From Ryuthela nishihirai (lineage: Eukaryota > Arthropoda > Arachnida > Araneae > Heptathelidae): a DNA stretch of 64,000 bases. Shown piece after piece: positions 54,790 through 64,000 of the stretch. Numbering within the stretch: position 1 is the stretch's first letter; each line of letters opens with the position of its first letter. A model generated the notes under the pieces. That model was not told where the DNA came from. It ran no database searches and saw nothing but the letters and a program-made list of their open reading frames with translations. The stretch lies in NCBI GenBank assembly GCA_038380435.1, contig JAWZYU010000005.1:35486001-35550000 (forward strand), given 5' to 3'. The position numbers and the translations under genes were made by a program.

Positions 54790-56195
54790 AAAGCATTTCT
54801 CAGCTCATGAAGCTAGGACGGGATTGGCAGCTCATCTCCCTAAAGCATTCCATGTATGTCCAGTGGGATTTAGGTATGGGACCTCTTTTGCCAATCCAGT
54901 GGATATATTCACTGGATATATTCACTTTTCCACTGGAATATATTCACTTTCAAGGCTCCACTATCTGAGCTCTATGTGGACGAGCGTTATCACCCATAAA
55001 AATGAATTCTGACCCAATGTAACCTCCAAAAAGTCCCACATAAAGCTCTAGAATCTCGTCTCTGTATCTTAGGGCAGTTAGAGTCCCTTCTGAGAAGACA
55101 TGCAGGTCAGTGCGGCCATTGGTAGTGATACCTCCTGAGAATAACAAACAACTCCCACTAAAATGGTCCTTTTCCACGATAACATGTGCTACGCTCTCTC
55201 CAGATGCGTTGGCTCCAAGAATCACTGCTTACGCTATATCGAGATTCATCCGAAAAGAGAGCCTGTCCCCATTGATCATTGGTCTAATTGAGGTGCTGCC
55301 TACTCCAATCCAGTCGTGCCCACCGATAAGATGAGGATAGCGATATGCACACTACAGGTCTTCTAGCATATAACCTTCTTTCACGAAGTCGTTGCGACAC
55401 AGTTGCTCTAGATATTGCCCTTACAGTGGCAGCTGTCAGATCCGATGCAAGTTGGCGCTTTGACATTATTCCATTGCGCCTTGCAGTCAGGGACAGGAAA
55501 CGATCATTTTGAACTTTTGTTGCTCTGGGCCTACTCTAGCTCGTTCTTCTAAAGCAATATTTCCCAAAATGGGCGATACCGCCCCCTGGGGGGCGGTAGT
55601 AGCCTCAGGTGCAATTAGGGGGCGGTGGAGGCATAAAGAAAGAAGAGAAGATAAGAAATTTTTGAAAAACCGTTCGTACATGTTTCATCTGTTGTGTAAC
55701 ATAGAGTTAAAGTTGTAGTGACTACTTTATATTCCAAATAAACACATAAAATTATCCTTCGTTATCTTAATTTTCTGTGTGTAATGCGAATGTTACTATG
55801 GTTGATTTTAATAAATAATTTTATAATTTTGAGCTTCAAGGTGTCTTATTTACAACAACATCTTTCTTTACTATGTTGTAGGACGTAGGTAGAAATATAG
55901 ATACATAAAAGAACGCAAATTTGTCACTGCATCTTTCTGTTTGTTCGCTTAAAGAAGGTAGATTCCAGCGGGTCCCTGAGTGATTTATTTTTATGAAAAT
56001 GGGGCGGTAATACAAATAAGTTTGGGAACCACTGTTCTAGAGCATGTTCCAGTGTCTTGAAAACATCTTGAGTCTAGAAATTAGACTTACAGACATATTC
56101 ATGAATCTGTCAACAGCTCAATGGAACTGTCCTGCTTCCATCCGTTCAATGGCTTTCCACTTTTTGTCGTCATCCAAATGGTTCCTCCTTTGCAT
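54790..56195 (-). pseudogene. Tc1-like transposase, split by a hAT-like element
   Basis: Minus strand. The N-terminus begins at ATG 56,195 (MQRRNHLDDDKKWKAIERME, first helix-turn-helix) with a stop soon after, then MNMSVSLISRLKMF (about 56,070-56,110). The hAT-like insertion 55,555-56,034 follows. Then the linker, RQLASDLTAATVRAISRATV (second helix-turn-helix, about 55,400-55,460), a frame change, and the catalytic part 55,225-54,950 with FMGDNARPHRA (second Asp block), then degraded KEVPYLNPTGHTWNALGR near 54,845-54,895 where the third acidic residue is lost. Multiple stops, so inactive. Confidence 0.9.
55547..56042. mobile_element. hAT-like non-autonomous element nested in Tc1 transposase
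   Basis: Element 55,555-56,034 (480 bp): CAATATTTCCCAAAATGGG at the left; the right end inverted reads CAGTGGTTCCCAAACTT. Flanks TTCTAAAG (55,547-55,554) and TTCTAGAG (56,035-56,042) match at seven of eight. No coding frame. Confidence 0.82.
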
Positions 56196-56199
56196 TTTA

Positions 56200-56676
56200 A
56201 CAGATCTGCATTACGAAACGCTCGATAAAGCAACTCTTAATCCGAAATTAGACGCGCCCATTGCTGAAATTGCTTTTATCGCCAGTTTAATTTGCCTATC
56301 GCAGAGTCTTTCGCATTCAGAAATGCAAATATAAAAGCCGAAAAATGTGAATTATTTAGCGCTAAATATCCTCTGAAATTTTCACCATATTAAATTATAA
56401 TACACCATAACACACCATATTAAATTCCAAAAAGAATTTCTTTTTCACATTGACCTTTTTGAGGTCCATATCATAAAAAATTGATACAAGGATACATTTA
56501 GACTCTAATTTCATATAGAGAACAAGTGATAGGATCGAAAGATGCTGTAGAAACAAGTGCCATGTGACAAGTGCCATGCAAGTACACTCTTCATGTACTT
56601 CCATTGTCTTGTAGATTCTGAAATATGGTTCAAGAGACAGATGATGGTGAGGAAAGACTTCGAACATGTCGATGAT
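56200..56676. other. No gene recognised
   Basis: A 90-codon minus-strand frame (56,395-56,667) has no domain. Confidence 0.4.
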
Positions 56677-56677
56677 T

Positions 56678-57117
56678 AATTACCACACATTCCCACAAAA
56701 GTGGGGCGGGGGTGGCTCAGTCGGTAGCGCGCCAGGCTCGTAATCTGTAGTTCCCAGGTTCGAGTCCCAGCTGGGTCAGAGTTGAGATTTATCTCCGCAA
56801 AAATTCCCCGCCCTGCCCACGGTCAGTAGCGGACACCGATGGGCTTGGAAAGGCCGCCGTCCGTGGGATGGGACGTTAAGCCGTGGCCCCGTGTGCGGGA
56901 GAGCCATACCCTGTGCACGTTAAAGAACACGCTGGATGGCCTTGACGGGAGCAAACCATCTGTCTCCCAACAGCTGTTCCAGTGGGTCCCCTCCCCAATC
57001 CTTCTCTGAGCCTTCAGGGTCCATGTGACCTGGCCATTTAGCCCATGGTGTGTACAAAAAAGTGCCGCTCAGAGGTAAAACAACCCAACCCAAATTACCA
57101 CACATTCCCACAAAAGT
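56678..57117 (+). mobile_element. SINE A copy, full length, with 25-bp TSD
   Basis: Body 56,703-57,092. The 25-bp sequence at 56,678-56,702 (aattaccacacattcccac...) recurs exactly at 57,093-57,117, the longest duplication in the window. Confidence 0.96.
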
Positions 57118-57865
57118 TATTGGACTATATTCACCAAAAGAAAGAGAGAGGAGACTAAGAGGCAGACAACTCTCTATACAGCGGAAAGCAAGTTCTGGAG
57201 TTCAGATCTGAAACAAAACGGTCGGTAATCGATTGCCCAAAGATGGCTGTTTTTAAGTTTTGTTTGTTTCGTTCCGAATATAACGTGTATAATCGACTTC
57301 TAGAGATGTAAAAAAAATTATACAACTTCTAACCAAAAGTATTAGGAAGCAACATCACTTACACTGTTTAGAAAGGCTTCTGAACTCTTGATGAAAATTT
57401 TGCCTATGGAGGAGGAGGAATCATGGGCCAGGAATCGCATCTCTCTCAGTGGACGGTCTATCCTTGACTTTATATGTTTTAGAAATGAGTACCATGAATG
57501 CAAAATATAGTAGGTGAAAATCCTTGGCCAATATTTATGACCATATGCTGGAACAATTGGTGATTCATTCGCGTTAAATGATGATAATGCGACATCGCAC
57601 AGCGCTGATTTCCTTGAAACCACTAGTATTGAAAGAATGGAATGGTAAGCCCGTTTCCTTGACCCGAATTCTATCTAACATGTATGGGTATGCTAGAGAG
57701 GTAGAGATCTTACAAAAATTCCTCTCTCCGATAGCGAGCGTTGTTTGAGCTCTCACTGACCTTATTGCAGAATGGAACCAAATTCTCCAGGAGACCATTG
57801 ATACCGTGATTAATTGTATGAATAATAGTTGTATAGCATGTTAATTCAGGGAAAACATACATCCT
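57118..57865. other. No gene recognised
   Basis: Minus-strand frames at 57,342-57,798 (93 and 74 codons) overlap by 50 bp; no domain, no repeat. Could be a decayed element. Confidence 0.3.
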
Positions 57866-57869
57866 ATTA

Positions 57870-58330
57870 GAGAGGCTGGGGATTGAATCAGTGGGTAGCC
57901 AGCACCAGTTTCAGTTTCCAAGTTCTAGTCCGAACTGTGCCTGCAGTGGAATTTTTATCCACTAACTATTAATTTACCCACCACCACCACTTCCACCACC
58001 ACGTCTATTCTCTCTATTAGAAAGGAGGTACATATGGTCTTGGAAAGGCCATCTCCCGTGTCGGATGGGGGTTTTAGCCATGATTTCGTACCTGTGCAGG
58101 AGAGCCATAACCAGTGCACTTTAAAGAACTCGCTCTATGGCTTGAACTGAGGATTTCATCTCTTATCTCCTGATGGCTCTCAAGTGGGTTCTCTGGGCAT
58201 TCTCCGAACTCTGAGCATCTGAGGTGCTTTTCATGTACTTGCGATGTCTCTTCATGTACTTGAGCCAATATTGTTCCATTTAGCCCTTTTTATACCAAAA
58301 GGGCCACTCAGACGTATTTTTTTTTTGCTT
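57870..58330 (+). mobile_element. SINE A copy, old
   Basis: Head-like agaggctggggattgaatcagtgggtagcc and body words tcttggaaaggccatctccc, gtgcactttaaagaactcgc remain; strongly diverged, with ccaccacca expansion. Confidence 0.65.
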
Positions 58331-58429
58331 GTGCCAAAAGGGGCAGTCAAGTGGATTTTTTTTTTCAAAAAGTACTCCTAATACCTTCTGATTGATTTTT
58401 TTACTGTAACTGTTATGTATTATAGCCAT

Positions 58430-59300
58430 CTTCCTTTTTAGATCGTTTTCAATTTTTGACTCGTTTTCAATAAACGAGCTACTACTGTTATTATTATTAT
58501 TATTATTCCTTTTAATTCATTTTTAACAAACGAGCGCTAGTGTCTCACTTTTTAAATATGTTTTCAATAAAGGAGTTATTATTTCAGTTTTTCATTCATT
58601 TTTAATAAACGAGTTATTGTTTACACTTTTTTATTAATTTTTCAATAAAGCACTATTGTTATCACATTTTAATTCGTTTTTCAATAAACGGGTTATTTTT
58701 TTAATTCGCCTTCAAATAACGAACTATTTTTTTCACTTTTTAGTTAATTTTCAATAAACGAGCTATTATTATTATTACTTTTTAATACCTTTTGCAATAA
58801 ACGATCTATTTTTATTTTTCACTTTTTAATTCATTTTCAATATGCGATCTATTTTTTTTCACGTTTTAACTTATTTTCAATAAACAATCTATTTCTTTTT
58901 AACTTTTTAATTTATTTTCAATAAACGATCTATGGTTTTCACTTTTTAATTCGTTTCCATAAACAAGCTATTGTTTTCACTATTACAATAACTTCAAATT
59001 TTCTGTTGTTGAGCAGCAATTTTTTTATTGTTCCATTTTATTGTTCAACGACAGGGAATTTTAAGTTATTTTAATTTCTGAGCAAGAAAGTCTCTTTAAT
59101 TGTGCATTTTTTTCACTTTTCAATTCGTTTTCCAATAAATGAGTTATTGTTTCACTTTTTAATTCGTTCTCAATAAACGAGCTATTGTTTTCACTTTTTA
59201 ATTCGTTCTGAATAAATGAGCTATTGTTTTCATTTTAAAGTTAGTTTTTCAATAAGAAAAAAAGAGCTTGTTTCCACTTCCCAGTTCGTTTTCAATAAAA
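58430..59300. repeat. ~40-bp minisatellite
   Basis: About 20 imperfect copies of cactttttaattcgttttca followed by ataaacgagctattgttt, interrupted near 58,990-59,110 by unrelated-looking sequence. Confidence 0.9.
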
Positions 59301-59301
59301 T

Positions 59302-59440
59302 AAAATAAATAAATAAATACCCCCTCAAGCAGCTGCTTGCCACAGAGGTCTGACAGGAGCCTGTCAGTTTATATGCCACAGTAGAAGGTCTGAGAGGATG
59401 GCAGGACCTCAGCAGAAAAACGACACAAACAGCCATAGAC
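59302..59440 (-). mobile_element. SINE B copy, headless
   Basis: (aaat)n tail, ataccccctcaagcagctg to cagaaaaacgacacaaacag; the tRNA-like part is missing. Inserted at the minisatellite edge. Confidence 0.9.
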
Positions 59441-59890
59441 GATCCATAATTTTTACTTTGCCGACCATCTGTCTATCAATGAATATGCGTATATTCAACT
59501 TTTTTTAAGAGTTAAAAAATAAACGTTTTTTAGGATGCTTTTTGGGAAACATGAGAAACATGAGATGATTTGCATTTTTCAAATCTTCGAATAGTTTACT
59601 TTCACTCCATTTAGAAGGATCTAAATTTCGAAAGGGGCAAATTTTAAGACTAATATCGTACACGATCTGTTCAAACTGTAAAATTGAAATTTGGGTTACT
59701 GATGGAGAAGATTTAATTCTTTTACCCCAGGTGGTATTTCATAAAAGTTTTCTTCTTTTTAAGAGATGAAGGAGAAATTATTGTTTTGTTGGGTTTAAGT
59801 AACTAATATAATATTCACAATTTCCGAATCATCCTTCATTTAGATTTTCCACTGCCAGAGGATACTAAATTCGGAAAAGATAAATTTTAT
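59441..59890. other. No gene seen
   Basis: AT-rich, no recognised repeat. Confidence 0.45.
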
Positions 59891-59892
59891 TC

Positions 59893-60115
59893 TAGCCGTC
59901 CCGTGGCCGAGTGGTTAGCACGCTTGGCTACTGATCTAATGGACCTGGGTTCGAGCCCCGGATTAGGCATGGATGTATGTGTCGTTTTTCTGCTGAGGTC
60001 CTGCTATCCTCTCAGATCTCCTACTGTGGCATATAAACTGATAGGCTCCTGTCAGACCTGTCCTGTCTGACAGGCTCATGTCTGTGGCAAGCAGCTGTTT
60101 GAGGGTTTTTTTTAA
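59893..60115 (+). mobile_element. SINE B copy
   Basis: tagccgtcccgtggccgagtg to ggcaagcagctgtttgaggg. Near 60,050-60,085 the tgtcagacctgt block is locally duplicated. Confidence 0.92.
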
Positions 60116-60269
60116 TTTTGTTCGTTTTAAAAAAGAGGATTGCATATTCATCTGAGGCTTTTGACCTTTCTTGTTTTGATGTGTGTGTATATCTAACAGT
60201 CTCCGAAATAGAGAAAAAGTACTACTCTCAGTGACAACGTCCGTTTTTAGAAGGAAAAAAATAATCACT

Positions 60270-60482
60270 AAAACAATATTGGAAAGGACACCTCCGTCGG
60301 ATGGAACCTTAAATCATTGATCACAAGAGAGCTATAACTTCTGCATCTTAAAGAACATGCTGTAATGGCTTAGAATAGAGGCTTCCAACTGTCTAGTGGG
60401 TACCTAATCTTTTTTTTTAGCCTTTGGGATCTTTGTAACCTGTTCATTTTGCCTAAAGTGCCACTCAGAAGTAAAACAACCC
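60270..60482 (+). mobile_element. SINE A 3' fragment, old
   Basis: ggaaaggacacctccgtcgg, tcttaaagaacatgctg and cactcagaagtaaaacaaccc are recognisable. Confidence 0.7.
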
Positions 60483-60930
60483 TGCGCATTAATTCCAATA
60501 GTAGATCGAATCGCTAAACTGATTTTTTTATCAATCCAAAAAAATAATTGCTGGATCTTTTTGAAACTGATATAGATTTGAGTAAATGTTTCAATCACAG
60601 ACAATTTCGTTTCATTTTATGTTTTAAACCATTTCGCAATTATTCGCGCAGTAAAAGTTTACTGGTTTGTTGGTGATGATATAACATTTTTTAATTACCT
60701 TTGCAGTTAGAATAATTTTTTTTCAAACCTGAGAAACGTATGCTTGCCCCTGGATGTTATCTCCCTTTGATCAGTAGGCTATAATCAAGAGCCTCTGGGT
60801 CATTTGATGAGATTAATCAAACCTTTATAGTTAAAAAAACAGGTTTTAGAATTAAGATTACAATGAACAAGCCAAACTGTAAACCGCGTTTATTTTATAT
60901 TGGTAGAAAATGTTCTGTTGGAGAAGAGAA
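60483..60930. other. No gene seen
   Basis: AT-rich, no recognised repeat. Confidence 0.45.
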
Positions 60931-60935
60931 AAATT

Positions 60936-61345
60936 CTAACGTTCAGTGGGGCGGGGGTGGCTCAGTCGGTAGCGCGCCAGGCTCGTAATCTGTAGTTCCC
61001 AGGTTCGAGTCCCAGCTTGGTCAGCGTTGAGATTTATCTCCGCAAAATTCCCCGCCCTGCCCACGGTCAGTAGGGGACACCGATGGGCTTGGAAAGGCCG
61101 CCGTCCGTCGGATGGGACGTAAAGCCGTGACCCCGTGTGCGGGAGAGCCATACCCTGTGCACGTTAAAGAACACGCTGGATGGCCTTGACGGGAGGCTAC
61201 CATCTGTCTCCCAACAGCTGTTCCAGTGGGTCCCCTCCCCCAACTTTCTCTGAGCCTTCGGGGTCCATGTGACCTGGCCATTTAGCCCATGGTGTGCAAA
61301 AAAGTGCCGCTCAGAGGTAAAACAACCCAACCCTAACGTTCAGTG
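60936..61345 (+). mobile_element. SINE A copy, full length, with TSD
   Basis: Body 60,949-61,332 between two copies of CTAACGTTCAGTG (60,936-60,948; 61,333-61,345). Its 3' end is included in the tandem duplication that follows. Confidence 0.95.
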
Positions 61346-62116
61346 AAGCGATTGAAGACTCTATGAAGCGAGAATTCACAGAAGCTAAAAAAAACGGAAG
61401 TTCGCCACGAACTTTCGTATCGGTGACTATATATCGGTGATTTACATTCATGTTAATGTAGAATCCTTACGAAACAGTTCAGTATACGCAATGAAAACTT
61501 CAATTGAAATAAAATCTAAGGTTCAAATTTTAACAGAATAAATCAAAGAGCCCGCTATTTAGAAATAACTTTCCATTTGATAAAGATAGGAATGTAAAAG
61601 AAAAATCAATTTTACCACAGAAGAGCAAAGGTGAGGTTAGTGGTGATGAGGACCTCTGGGACTCACCAAATGCGTGTCACCCCATTTTTCTCCCATGGCC
61701 ATTTAGCCCATGGTGTGCAAAAAAGTGCCGCTCAGAGGTAAAACAACCCAACCCTAACGTTCAGTGAAGCGATTGAAGACTCTATGAAGCGAGAATTCAC
61801 AGAAGCTAAAAAAAACGGAAGTTCGCCACGAACTTTCGTATCGGTGACTATATATCGGTGATTTACATTCATGTTAATGTAGAATCCTTACGAAACAGTT
61901 CAGTATACGCAATGAAAACTTCAATTGAAATAAAATCTAAGGTTCAAATTTTAACAGAATAAATCAAAGAGCCCGCTATTTAGAAATAACTTTCCATTTG
62001 ATAAAGATAGGAATGTAAAAGAAAAATCAATTTTACCACAGAAGAGCAAAGGTGAGGTTAGTGGTGATGAGGACCTCTGGGACTCACCAAATGCGTGTCA
62101 CCCCATTTTTCTCCCA
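61275..62116. repeat. Exact 421-bp tandem duplication
   Basis: 61,275-61,695 and 61,696-62,116 appear identical base for base. Each copy carries the last ~58 bp of SINE A, one copy of the SINE's TSD and following flank. The microhomology (at)TGG lies at the joins. Confidence 0.93.
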
Positions 62117-62660
62117 TGGTTGTCTATCTTTTTGCAAAACAGGCCATGCCCTTGTGTCAGCCATGAGCCTCCCAGCGGAAAAGCCGATCATAGAGCAAAT
62201 TAAATTTTAATAACGTTAAAGCGCGGCTCCTGCAGATCGTTTTTTTTTCATGAGGCAGTGAGCTGCAACTACTCAAAGTCAGGTTGTTTTCAGCATCATG
62301 CTAATGACCAACCCTACACTTCACGTCTAAAACTTACTTGTTCCGCTATTAAAATCACTTTTTTTTTATTTTAATATATTTTCGTATGCATTTTTTTTTC
62401 TCTCTCTCTTTGAACTGTTCCTTAAAACCTGAAAGTTTTAAGGAGCAGTTCAAACCTAATAGTTTTAGGATTCTGTTGGCACATTTCGTTTATGAGTTTT
62501 TTAAGTCCTATTGCCGAGAATGAATTATATGATTCCATTCTAAGACTAAAACATGTTTTATTTCAGATCGAAATCTAATTTGAATAAAATTATACTAAAT
62601 TGTTATACATTCAAAAAATATATATAACAAATGTTCATATCGATTTTAGGTTTGTAGATT
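62117..62660. other. No gene; one hairpin
   Basis: tttgaactgttccttaaaac and gttttaaggagcagttcaaa (62,411-62,454) form a near-perfect stem. Otherwise AT-rich. Confidence 0.6.
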
Positions 62661-62668
62661 GTGATGTA

Positions 62669-62758
62669 CAGTCGCTCAAAAAAATATCCCAACACTATGG
62701 TTGATTACAGAATCCTCTGTAATCAACCATAGTGTTCGGATTCTTTTTTGAGCGACTG
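62669..62758. mobile_element. Family D MITE, 90-bp minimal form
   Basis: Only the two ends remain, joined at the centre: CAGTCGCTCAAAAAAATATC...gattacagaa directly followed by tcctctgtaatcaacc...tttgagcgactg. TA precedes it at 62,667-62,668. Confidence 0.9.
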
Positions 62759-62799
62759 TGTGTACAATGTCCTACCAAAATATTAGATAATGTCCTTAT

Positions 62800-63285
62800 T
62801 ATGTCTGTGGAAAATTGAACTTCGAAGTTTTATAACTTCTAAATTATGCATTTAACGGAAAAATGTGACTGAAGATAAATTGAGAATCATAATTAAGCCT
62901 GTTTAAATCTGGATTTTTAGCAATATTCTTTCAGTATTTATAAAGTTATGGAAGCAGGAATATTTAATAATAAATTATCTTTTTTCATGAAAATCACTCA
63001 TAATTATCTAATATTGAAATAATGATTAAGCAAACTTCTAAATACAATACTCATTATAAATTTTAATTAATTTCTGAGGTAAATTCTAATGACGCATTAT
63101 GTTGTGAAATATCCTAGCTTTCCTATACCTTTAATTACTTACCGAATATTGTTGAAAATCGAGATTTGAATAGATTTCATTATTATCTTTAATTTATATA
63201 CAGTCACATTTTTCCATTAAATGTCTATTTTAGAAATTATAGAGTTTCGAAGTTGAATATCCTACTGACATTGAAATTCTCAAAC
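62800..63285. mobile_element. Family E palindromic repeat, copy 2
   Basis: Left arm (gaacttcgaagttttataac...aaaatgtgactgaagataaattgag) and right arm (...tatatacagtcacatttttccatt...ttatagagtttcgaagttgaa) are inverted, about 130 bp with mismatches. Related to 46,366-46,765 and, in part, 41,195-41,310. Confidence 0.65.
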
Positions 63286-63299
63286 CTATCGGTAGGGTA

Positions 63300-63436
63300 C
63301 AGTGGCTCAAAAAAGTATCCGAGTGTCACGTGACACGAAGGTTGCCAGATCACTAATTTCTAAAAAAATCGTTGCCAGATATTTTTTCTGAATTCTGTAA
63401 TCAACCACAGTGTTCGGATACTTTTTTGAGCGACTG
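63300..63436. mobile_element. Family D MITE, left arm deleted
   Basis: CAGTGGCTCAAAAAAGTATC runs directly into gagtgtcacgtgacacgaagg, then a complete right arm to ttttgagcgactg; TA on both sides. Confidence 0.9.
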
Positions 63437-63565
63437 TACAATAATTTAAATTTTAGCCTATAATCTATGAATGTGAAATAACTTTAACATTTTATCATGC
63501 TAAGAGATTTAATGTTTATATTGTTAACGTCAGCTGGCGTAATACCATTTATAAAATTTGATATA

Positions 63566-63644
63566 CACAGTCGTATCAGAATAATATGACCACCTATCAT
63601 AGTATATGTATGGTAGGTGGTCATATTATTCTGATACGACTGTG
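63566..63644. mobile_element. 79-bp near-perfect palindromic MITE
   Basis: CACAGTCGTATCAGAATAAT and the following gaccaccta arm pair with the exact reverse at the right; TA on both sides (63,564-63,565; 63,645-63,646). A Tc1/mariner-type minimal MITE of a different family from D. Confidence 0.9.
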
Positions 63645-64000
63645 TATTGTGGGATTGCTATTTTTCTCATTGGGTTGTAAGTTCTGCAATATGAGAAATT
63701 TCATTCTTAATCTGCTGCTAAAATTATTTAAGTTGCAGTTAACATTAAGAAAATTTAATCGGAGAGCATTTAGCGACTTAATGCATTTTGCAACAGATTT
63801 TGACTTAATGTACTCAGCAAGAAAACCCATGATACACCTTAAGAAATTTTGAATCTCCAAATTCTCAAAGGGCTACGAAGAAATATCTTTTTTTTTTTTT
63901 TTTTTGGGGGGGGGGGGGTGGAAGGAACCAATGCATATAATACAACAGCGTAAATAATAATTACGTGTAATAAGATTATTATTAATTCAGTTTTGGTACA
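63645..64000. other. No gene recognised; poly-T/poly-G tract
   Basis: 88-codon frame 63,586-63,852 starts inside the MITE and has no domain. A T18-type run followed by a G run lies at 63,888-63,918. Confidence 0.45.

Overview
The window is arthropod-type nuclear DNA: AT-rich, with no bacterial gene layout and packed with transposable elements. The element mix (two tRNA-headed SINE families, jockey and RTE LINEs, Tc1/mariner and IS630-like transposons, hAT-like MITEs, Polintons) fits an arthropod, and an arachnid such as a spider is my best guess. That guess is inference, since no host marker gene is present. I see no complete host gene. The only host-gene candidate is a CpG-rich block near 35.56-36.28 kb with a short ATG exon and a good splice donor.

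Repeats fill most of what can be identified. SINE A is about 385 bp, with a tRNA-Met-like head and a CAACCCAACCC tail, and about 30 copies or fragments are present. Many have clean 10-25 bp target-site duplications (TSDs). SINE B is about 200 bp, with a class-II-like tRNA head and an (ATTT)n tail, in about 16 copies. Their translations produce recurring ~87 aa open frames that are not proteins. Palindromic TA-flanked MITEs, minisatellites and decayed LINEs fill much of the rest.

Two Polinton (Maverick) type elements stand out. Polinton-1 (29,830-31,878) has imperfect terminal inverted repeats starting AGTAG and an exact 6-bp TSD (AACGGA). It carries a compact minus-strand cassette: the end of a capsid-like protein, a broken adenain-like protease and an intact A32-type packaging ATPase, plus one unassigned plus-strand ORF. 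It interrupts a DUF4817 (IS630-like) transposon, which itself lies with a SINE A inside a split SINE B, so the locus is a three-level nest. Polinton-2 (14,403-19,608) has 2-kb inverted arms around a 1.2-kb spacer and a near-matching 6-bp TSD. Each arm holds the start of a C2H2 zinc-finger gene that, on the right, runs into the N-terminal part of a protein-primed DNA polymerase gene. The same 5'-truncated jockey fragment sits at the same site in both arms.

Layout: 0-14 kb SINEs, MITEs and an RTE endonuclease relic; 14.4-19.6 kb Polinton-2; 19.8-29 kb mariner and IS630 relics, a minisatellite with twin hairpins and a jockey LINE; 29-32.3 kb the nested Polinton-1 locus; 33-36 kb satellite arrays and the CpG-rich candidate promoter; 37-64 kb SINEs, MITEs, LINE relics, a Tc1 transposase split by a hAT-like element, minisatellites and an exact 421-bp tandem duplication.
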